Of a stretch of DNA of 64,000 bases, positions 57,123 to 64,000 are shown in pieces. Location: positions 11,089,454 to 11,153,453 of the forward strand of contig OZ024938.1 in assembly GCA_964017235.1 (NCBI GenBank), given 5' to 3'. The DNA is from Sabellastarte sp. h YS-2021. Its lineage: Eukaryota; Annelida; Polychaeta; Sabellida; Sabellidae. Made by a program: the position numbers and the translations under genes. Each line of letters starts with the position of its first letter. Positions within the stretch are counted from its first letter, which is position 1. Below the pieces are notes generated by a model. It was not told the DNA's origin. It searched no databases and was given only the letters and a program-made list of their open reading frames with translations.

Positions 57123-57689
57123 ACAGTGAGTTTTAAGGGTTAATATAATGACAGTTTAACTCCTAATTTGCATATGGCAGGTCCTGAGAAGCATGTATAG
57201 ACCATATGACTTCTGATATCTTAAATGGTATTGATAGATTCCTGGAAATTTGTATAAATGATGACAATTAATGGTTGATAAAAGTTTTGTCTTTCAGTTT
57301 TGTGTCAAGTTAAACTTTGTGTCCAAATTACAACGCAAAGTAGAAAATTACTTACGTAATAAAAAGGGGAGCTGAAAACATACTTTTCCTCTCCTTATTC
57401 ACCGACTGGTTTTAAATGATAAAACCGCAGTGTTTATCCAGTGTTTAAACTTTCTTTCATCAAATGTGTACAGTTAAATTTGTAGATATTTCTAACTATT
57501 CTATCTTTAATCCATAATTATGTTACAAATACATGGTTGAGGATCAGAATTAAATAAGTAATATCCAGGCCTGTGTACCGAGGACAAGCCTACAGACTGG
57601 TTTCAGTTTCCTTCTTGACAGAAATAGTATAAACTGACTGGAGCGAGAGTGAGAGATAGAAGCTTTAATCAGCTTATGGATCTAATTTT

Positions 57690-57905
57690 GGTGATTTTTT
57701 TACTTTTGAACCCCAATAACACAAAGAGTATTTCATATATTTTCAATGTTAATACCTCAAATAATAGGTGTGTGTTCCCCCTTTTTACTGTGCTAAATAT
57801 TAATCCCCTAGTATTTATGCAAATATAAAAATTATCACTTTTCTGTCTCTAATTGATGAAAAACCTTGAATCAGATTTATGGGTCTATTTTGAAAAAGGG
57901 CACAG
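57690..57905 (-). repeat. ~200-bp repeat, inverse copy of the 63.3-63.9 kb satellite
   Basis: Its reverse complement reads TTTTTCAAAATAGACCCATAAA, CATCAATTAGAGACAGAAAAG, ACACACCTATTATTTGAGG and CTTTGTGTTATTGGGGTTC, matching 63650-63840 block for block. Confidence 0.8.
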
Positions 57906-58194
57906 TTGACTGTACCCCAGCTGTTTCAAGTTCACTCTTTATAGACTGTAACCCATGGACAGTGATCAAACTGTGAGCCTATTTTGGCCATGTATTTTGT
58001 GTAGTGGTGTGTCTTCAAGTATTTCATTTATAAAAACTCTTGTGTTTTTAATGTATAATTACAAATGTAAACACATATTTATGTTACAATTTTCTGTTCA
58101 TCACTCTTAATAAAATTTAACAGTCAGGGGAAATAGCATTGACACCATTACATATAGAACTTACTTTGTAAGTTATACAAAGGTGTAAGACAAA
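57906..58194. other. Intergenic, nothing recognised
   Basis: No supportable feature. Confidence 0.3.
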
Positions 58195-58912
58195 TAGCAA
58201 TGCCCTTGTTCCACCAAAGGATTAAGCCCCGATCCTGTCGGCGACCCTTAATCGTGGGTAGTCTTGGAAAAAATGGAAAAAAAATTGACCAATGGGGTGG
58301 AAGACAGAATCGGTATGAAGGTCTGGGATTAACTACAGATCGGCCTCAGGACGCCCCAGGAGGCCCCAGACAGTCCCTAACTGGTCTGGGACTAAGAACC
58401 GACTAAGCCATTTTTGTGGTCGGTTTGAACCACGATCCTGTCGTAGACAAACCGACTGGGTCCCAGGACGCCTCAGGCCTCCTGGGACTAAGAGCCGACT
58501 AACCCAGGATTAAGTCCCGACCCCACAAGGCGTCCTGAGGCGTCCCCAGGCGTCCCCAGACCGAGATAGCCGATTTTTGTTTTGCAATGGGACTAAGGGT
58601 CGCAGGAGGCCTGGGACTAAGAATAGAGGGTCTGGGACTAAGGGTCGGCGACTAAGGGTCGCAGGCGGCCTGGGACCACATAGGACTGTGTAAATTTGAT
58701 CTGAGGAGGCCTGAGGACGCCTGGGACTGGACATTTTGTTTATGGCGGGAAAAAATAATCGGTTGGGGTCGTGTGAAATATCAAACATGTTTGATTTCTC
58801 ACACGGCCCCAACCGACCACAACCGACCCTTACAGAAGGTCTGGGACTAAGCAAATATTTCAAACCGACCCTCAAAAACCCTTAATCGGGAGCCTTAGTC
58901 GTGTGGTGGAAC
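58195..58912. mobile_element. GC-rich non-autonomous DNA transposon
   Basis: The left end TTGTTCCACCAAAGGATTAAG (about 58208) and the inverse of the right end, GTGTTCCACCACACGACTAAGG (about 58885-58908), are imperfect terminal inverted repeats. The inside is packed with GGGACTAAG, AGGCCTGGGAC and CCGACTAA words and a long palindrome around ATATCAAACATGTTTGAT (about 58778-58800). Open frames here reflect GC-rich repeats, not genes. A relative is at 24840-25080. Confidence 0.6.
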
Positions 58913-59082
58913 ACCCACATGAGAGATAAAATGTATACAAAGTATCGAAACAAGGCAATTCAATAGTAATATCAAATCATAAATTGCCAAACTAAAAGTT
59001 GTGAAGCTTTAAAATTTATCAACTGAAGTATTGCTGGCAATGGAAATAACATTTTTAGGCAGAATTACATATAACAAAAGCA

Positions 59083-59312
59083 CTTGGAGAGTTCAAACCT
59101 CAGCCAATGCATGTAGTAATAAGTAAATAGGTAAATCCAGATGATGATCCAGATCACTCTAAAAATTTAATGGGATCTAAGTTGGACACATCATCTGATT
59201 TCTTTTCAGGAAGATCCATCTAGTAGTATTTGCAATATCCTGCTAACACACAAACAGACAAAGAGACAAGCAGACAGTTATAAAAATATACCTCCTTAGA
59301 GGAGGTAATAAT
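59083..59312 (+). repeat. Interspersed repeat family C, near-complete copy
   Basis: AAAGCACTTGGAGAGTTCAAACCTCAGCCAATGCATG start, CCAGATGATGATCCAGATCAC middle and ACCTCCTTAGAGGAGGTAATAATT end. Confidence 0.65.
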
Positions 59313-59437
59313 TAGTTGCGGCAATCCATATATCATTGTCATAAGGGAAATATGTTTCAAATATTACTGTTAAAAATATTTTCATAGAGTCAAGACCAAA
59401 GGCCAGACTAAGGTCACTTTATGACATTGCACATCTA

Positions 59438-59681
59438 GTTATTTTTATTTATTTATTTATTTGGGTTTCACGTCACTTTCAACACTGTACAGGTCATGTC
59501 ACAACAGGTAGTTGGAAAGGCAGAGGAAACCAGTACATACAGTTCGTGAAGGTTCTGTACTGTAAACTGCCGACCAACGGCAAGCAACTCTCAGCTTTCC
59601 CACTTGAGGTAGAGCCGTGAACCGAACCCTGGCCTCAGAGGTGGGAGCCAGAGTGTTACCACTCTGCCACCGTGGCCCCCC
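59438..59681 (-). mobile_element. SINE family A, target duplication shared with LINE
   Basis: A full minus copy: GTTATTTTTATTTATTTATT tail complement at the left, CCACCGTGGCCCCCC head at the right. Flanked by ATTGCACATCTA (59426-59437) and TTGCACATCTA (59682-59692). Confidence 0.9.
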
Positions 59682-59692
59682 TTGCACATCTA

Positions 59693-62600
59693 AGTGAAAA
59701 GTTAAAAGAATGGGTAGAACAATACAAAATGTTGAACAGTAAATAGGTACAGTCGGAACTACTAAAGTATGAAATAGGAAAATATATAATTGAGTAAAAA
59801 AGTAAATAAAGTAAAAAAATGAAAAGAAACAAATGAGTAGAGAACAAAGTCTCAGGCAAGAACTAATGAACCTTGAGAATGTTTTGGGACACAGGCCGGG
59901 TGATGATTTAGTGGGGCAAATAGAAAATGTAAAAATTGAACTAACAAAAATAGAGGACAATAAACTACAAGGGTCAATAATTCGATCCAGAATAAAATGG
60001 ATTGAAGAAGGTGAAAAAAGTTCAAAATATTTTTTTAATTTAGAAAGCAAAATTATGTTAAAAACTTCAAACAGATTCTGGTCAGATTATTACAAATCCG
60101 GAAGAGATTGCAACATACCAGATGAGCTTCTATAGTAAATTACTTAGTGCAAAAGAAATAAACATAAACTTAAATGAAGAGACTTACTTCCTTAACAACA
60201 AAACTATCCCTAAGTTAAGCGAATCTTAAAGACAATTGTGTGAAGGGCATGTCACAGTTGAGGAGTGTAAAACCATACTGAATACCAGGAAATGATGGAC
60301 TAACAATTGAGTTTTATAAATTCTTTTGAGATTAAATAGACACATCACTACTAAGTAGTTTCAACGAAAGTTTTCAAAAAGGGGAACTTAGTAGTAGTCA
60401 AAGACAAGCAGTTATAACTTTGTTGCAAAAACCCGGAAAAACAGATAAGTGCTGAGTAACTGGCTTCCAATATCTTTATTAAACTTGGATTATAAGATTT
60501 TAACAAAAACAGTGGCCACAAGAATTCAAAATGTACTACCAAGCATAATTCATGAAAATCAGAGTGGGTTCATAAAAGGTCGTAAAATAGAATTTGCACT
60601 CAGAACTATACAAGATATAATTAATTCAAGTAATGACAAATTGTCCTCATACCTGTTATTTATTGATTTTGAAAAGGCTTTGGGTTTACTTGAATGGTAT
60701 TTTATGCTAAAATGCTTGGAAATCTTTAAATTTGCCCCAGATTTAATTAAATGGATCCAAACATTTTACAAAAATGTATCAAGTTGAATAATAAATAATG
60801 GAATAACTGGTCAATATTTTCAAGTTGGAAGAGGTGTAAGGCAGGGAGACCCATTATCACCATACCTCTTTATCATCTATATAGAATTATTAGCCATAGC
60901 AATAAGATCCAATAAGAACATTAAAGGTATACATCTGGGTGGGGAAGAAATCAAACTTATGCAGTTTGCAGATAATTTAACATGTTCATTAACAGATATA
61001 CAGTCAGGTCTGGAGGTTTTTAGGTTGTTAGAATTGTTTGAACATACAAGTGGACTTAAATTGAATAATACTAAATCTGAGGGCATGTGGTTAGGCCAAA
61101 GCCAATATTCTGTGGCTAAAACTTTTGGCATACTATTGCCAGAAAAACCAATCAGAATTGTGGGTGTATATGTGGGACATTATCAAACAGAGGAAGAAGA
61201 GGCTAATTTTGGTAAACCAATTAAGAATTTAGAACTTCAATTAAATCTATGGAAATCTAGAAATTTATCACTGATAGGCAAAGTATTGTTGGTTAAGACA
61301 TTGGGAATATCAAAAAGTTTATTTTTAGCAAAAGTTATTCACATACCAGAAAAAAAATAAGAAAAAAAATTAACACCACCATATACAATTTCATTTGGAA
61401 TGGTAAAATGGATAAAGTAAGCAGAAACATATTTATGCAAAGTTATAGTAATGGTGGATACAACATGCATGATTTCAATGTCATAGATGAGGTAACTAAA
61501 GTATTGTGGATAAAACATATCCATGACAATGCAAACTCACTTTGGAAAAAAGATAAATCAGGAATAGGTAATACAAATATTTCCTTCAGATGTAACTTTA
61601 GTGACTATATGATTCCAAATTATTCAAAGCTGCCACTGTTTTATAAAGAAGTTATAAGTAACTGGAAAGTGGTTCAATACAAAAATACTTCAACTTTAGA
61701 TGAAAAAAATCACAATTTCTTTGGTATAATTCAAATCTATTTAATGAAAGTTGCCCACAGTACTTTAGTAACTCTCTCTTTCAAGCTGGCATTTGGTACA
61801 TCAATGATTTAGATGATCATTTTGGCAAAATAATTCCATTTAGTTCTTGGTTAAAAAGAGGAGCTTCACCAAGAGATTATTTACTCTGGAGAAAAGTAGT
61901 CATGGCTATGAGGAATAAGATAATCCTTCAGGTATCAGAAGTGGTAAACATTGATGTTTTTACAGGTATATGTGTACTTAATCAGAAAATTTCTTTAGAC
62001 AAGCTAAATAGTAAAACGTTAAAGCTCTTCTATACACACAAATTGTTGACATCTATTAAAAGCAAAACAGGTTATAAGAACATTAATTGGTATAACAGCA
62101 AATTTGATGAAATAGCTGATGCTGAATTGGAAAATATATTTATATTGCCACATATACTACCAGGTGAAAATAAGGTGAAAGAAATGCAGTATAAAATGTT
62201 ATTCCATTATGTGCCAACAAATAAGTTGCTATATAAACTGAAGAGAAAAACTTCGCCGAATTGTCACATTTCATCAATTCAAACTATATCAGTAGTCAAA
62301 ACTTTCTGCTCTCGATTGTGGATATCATGGTGTAAAGATAGAGGTAATACAAAGTTAGACACTAATTTAAAACATATAATACTTGGTTTTGAATTGGAAA
62401 AGGTAGCTCAGAATAGAGAAGTAAATATTATTATTCTTAAAGAAAACACTATATTTTTTATGCCACATCAATGAAAAAGAGTTAATTTTAAATCATTTTT
62501 ATGTGTATTTAGCAAAGTATGTTTTGTATTTTACAAGATATGTTAAACAACTGAGGATTGACCTGTCCTTCATAATATTGAAAATTGGTTAAATCATAAC

Positions 62601-62890
62601 TGCTCCATTTTAACAAAAAATCCTGTGTCAGATTTGTGTCAAATATAATATGTTGTTCAATTGATCCATATCCTGTTACACATTGTAATCTTGTGTATGT
62701 GTTGTTTAAGTGTTATGTCTACTGTGTATTTTTTGTGCGCACATAAAATATTGTTTTGTAAACATAAATATATTTGTGTTAAAAAATCAGACTTTAAATG
62801 TAAATTATTAAGTCGCCTATCATGTACATTGTGTTGTTGGGCATCATTAAGTCCCATAGTCAAAAAAGCTAGTAAAGTTTGAAAAAAAAC
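59693..62890 (+). pseudogene. Tx1/L1-like LINE, 5'-truncated and disrupted
   Basis: Pieces of one non-LTR RT protein appear in order in three frames: SRIKWIEEGEKSSKYFFNLE (about 59995), a broken NPGNDGLTIEFYK stretch (60285-60320), NWLPISLLNLDYKILTKTVA (60460), HENQSGFIKGRK (60555), SYLLFIDFEKA (60650), VGRGVRQGDPLSPYLF (60825) and FADN in place of FADD (60965). Then comes the GLKLNNTKSEGMWLGQ end of RT and about 450 residues of C-terminal region to 62474. At least two stops and several shifts, plus loss of the second catalytic Asp, make it inactive. The endonuclease half is absent. The non-coding 3' end closes in GAAAAAAAAC. Flanks TTGCACATCTA (59682-59692) and ATTGCACATCTA (62891-62902) are its target duplication. 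Confidence 0.9.
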
Positions 62891-62935
62891 ATTGCACATC
62901 TAAAACACCTAACCAATATTCCTACGAAGTATCAA

Positions 62936-63079
62936 AGTTGGGGGTTTTACGTCCCGTTCAACAGCCAGGGTCATATTGGGACAGGTCCTCAGAATTGCCA
63001 CTTTTGGGACTCGAACCCACAGAGGTGACAGCCTATGATTAGATGCCAAACTTGCTAACCACTAGGCCACTGAGGACCT
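62936..63079 (-). mobile_element. SINE family B, full copy with 15-bp target duplication
   Basis: GGGGGTTTTACGTCCCGTTCAACAGCC tail-side body, GGGACTCGAACCCAC (B box in reverse) and CTAACCACTAGGCCACTGAGGACC head. CCTACGAAGTATCAA is exact on both sides (62921-62935 and 63080-63094). Confidence 0.92.
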
Positions 63080-63299
63080 CCTACGAAGTATCAACATCCT
63101 ACATCTAATGGATTCTGAGATACAGGCCAGACAGGATATTTACCCCTGCTCACCGTCCACTTATCAGCACAGCTAGATGCCATGGAAGAAAACAATATCT
63201 GCATTTGGACAATTTGAAATCATAATTTGGTCACATCTGAGTGACCACAAGTTAAAGTACATATATTGTAAATCTCTGAAATGGTAAGTCAAGTATAAC

Positions 63300-63900
63300 A
63301 TTTTTTTTCCAAAATAGACCATAAACTGATAACAGGGTTTTCAGCAATAAGAGACAAAGAAAACAATGTGTTTCATATTTCTACAAAAATTTAGAAAATG
63401 ACATCTAGTACAATGATGAAGGGATAACATCTGAGCTAACAACAAGTAAAAAAGACACCAAAATTAGACCCATGAACTGACCATTACTTCACCAAACAAC
63501 ACTTCATTTTCTGGAAATATAAACATGCAGAGAAAACTACTTCACATTTGAAATTGGTAAAATGGGCTCACTATTTATTTCTGACCACATATAATAATGT
63601 CATATATGGTACACATCATATAGTTGAAGTATTCATTCAGTGTTTACCTTTTTTTCAAAATAGACCCACAAACTGATTCAAGGGTTTTCATCAATTAGAG
63701 ACAAAGTAATATTTTTAATATTTCCTTAAATACTACTGGGCAAATATTTTGCAAGGTGATAAAATGATAACACACCTATTATTTCAGCTATTAATATTAA
63801 AAATATATTAAATAATCTTTGTGTTATTGAGGTTCAAAGTGAAAAATTCACCAAAGTTAGACCCATAAACTAATTAACACTTCTATATAATTCATTCATC
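63300..63900 (+). repeat. Tandem ~150-200-bp repeat with 'TAGACCCATAAACTGA'
   Basis: Units begin near 63310, 63455, 63655 and 63850, each with (C/A)AAAATTAGACC-CATAAACTGA, and two include TCAATTAGAGACAAAG. An inverse unit lies at 57690-57905. Confidence 0.7.
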
Positions 63901-64000
63901 ACTGGGGGGTATTCCTTAAAAATTTCATTATTATTTGTGTCTGCTTTTTAAACAGAATAAATTATTAATTAAATTTAATATTATAAAAACTATTTCATTA

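Noticed and set aside
58200..58875. Pro/Arg-rich open frames on both strands
   Set aside because: GC-rich transposon repeats with palindromes; frames are repetitive and no start, splice or domain evidence exists.

Overview
This is a 64-kb piece of an AT-rich animal nuclear genome. Genes are split by GT-AG introns, intergenic space is long, and nearly every kilobase carries a transposon relic. The repeats (tRNA-derived and 5S-rRNA-derived SINEs, a tyrosine-recombinase retrotransposon, Tx1/L1-like and CR1/L2-like LINE debris, many small MITEs) together with a repetitive neuropeptide-type precursor suggest a marine invertebrate. A mollusc or other lophotrochozoan is my best guess; the sequence alone does not fix the species.

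Three host genes can be supported. (1) 0.5-6.6 kb, plus strand: a five-exon gene for a small secreted FG-GAP/VCBS-repeat protein. All its introns are phase 1 and one exon is only 21 bp. (2) 17.5-7.7 kb, minus strand: a seven-coding-exon gene for a predicted 676-residue coiled-coil protein with a death-domain-like segment and a basic tail. All splice phases agree. (3) 55.0-53.2 kb, minus strand: a 600-residue, single-coding-exon secreted precursor with two families of basic-residue-flanked repeats (ten A-x-W-L copies and five IPTxR copies). It looks like a neuropeptide precursor I cannot match to a known family. Two short candidate first exons (29.0 kb, and an SH3-like start at 43.5 kb) are weaker.

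Mobile elements dominate the rest. At 38.7-43.2 kb (minus) lies a nearly intact DIRS/Ngaro-type retrotransposon with gag, RT-RNase H and tyrosine recombinase (YR) open frames. Its gag/RT junction has a textbook -1 frameshift signal: an A AAA AAC heptamer, a 7-nt spacer, and a perfect 8-bp hairpin whose loop holds the gag stop codon. At 46.5-48.4 kb an inverted-repeat, foldback-like element built of short degenerate repeats encloses a diverged YR fragment. At 59.4-62.9 kb a decayed Tx1/L1-like LINE and a SINE share the same target duplication. A Ty3/Gypsy relic at 50.2 kb is split by a 5S-derived SINE.

SINE family A (tRNA-like head, tail ending in CCCCAAATAAATAA) has about 13 copies, several with target-site duplications. 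Family B is a second tRNA-derived family with about 5 copies. The 5S-derived family has 7 copies. Several degenerate satellites, inverted-repeat pairs and MITE families fill the intervals. Boundaries of diverged repeats are approximate because they were read by eye.
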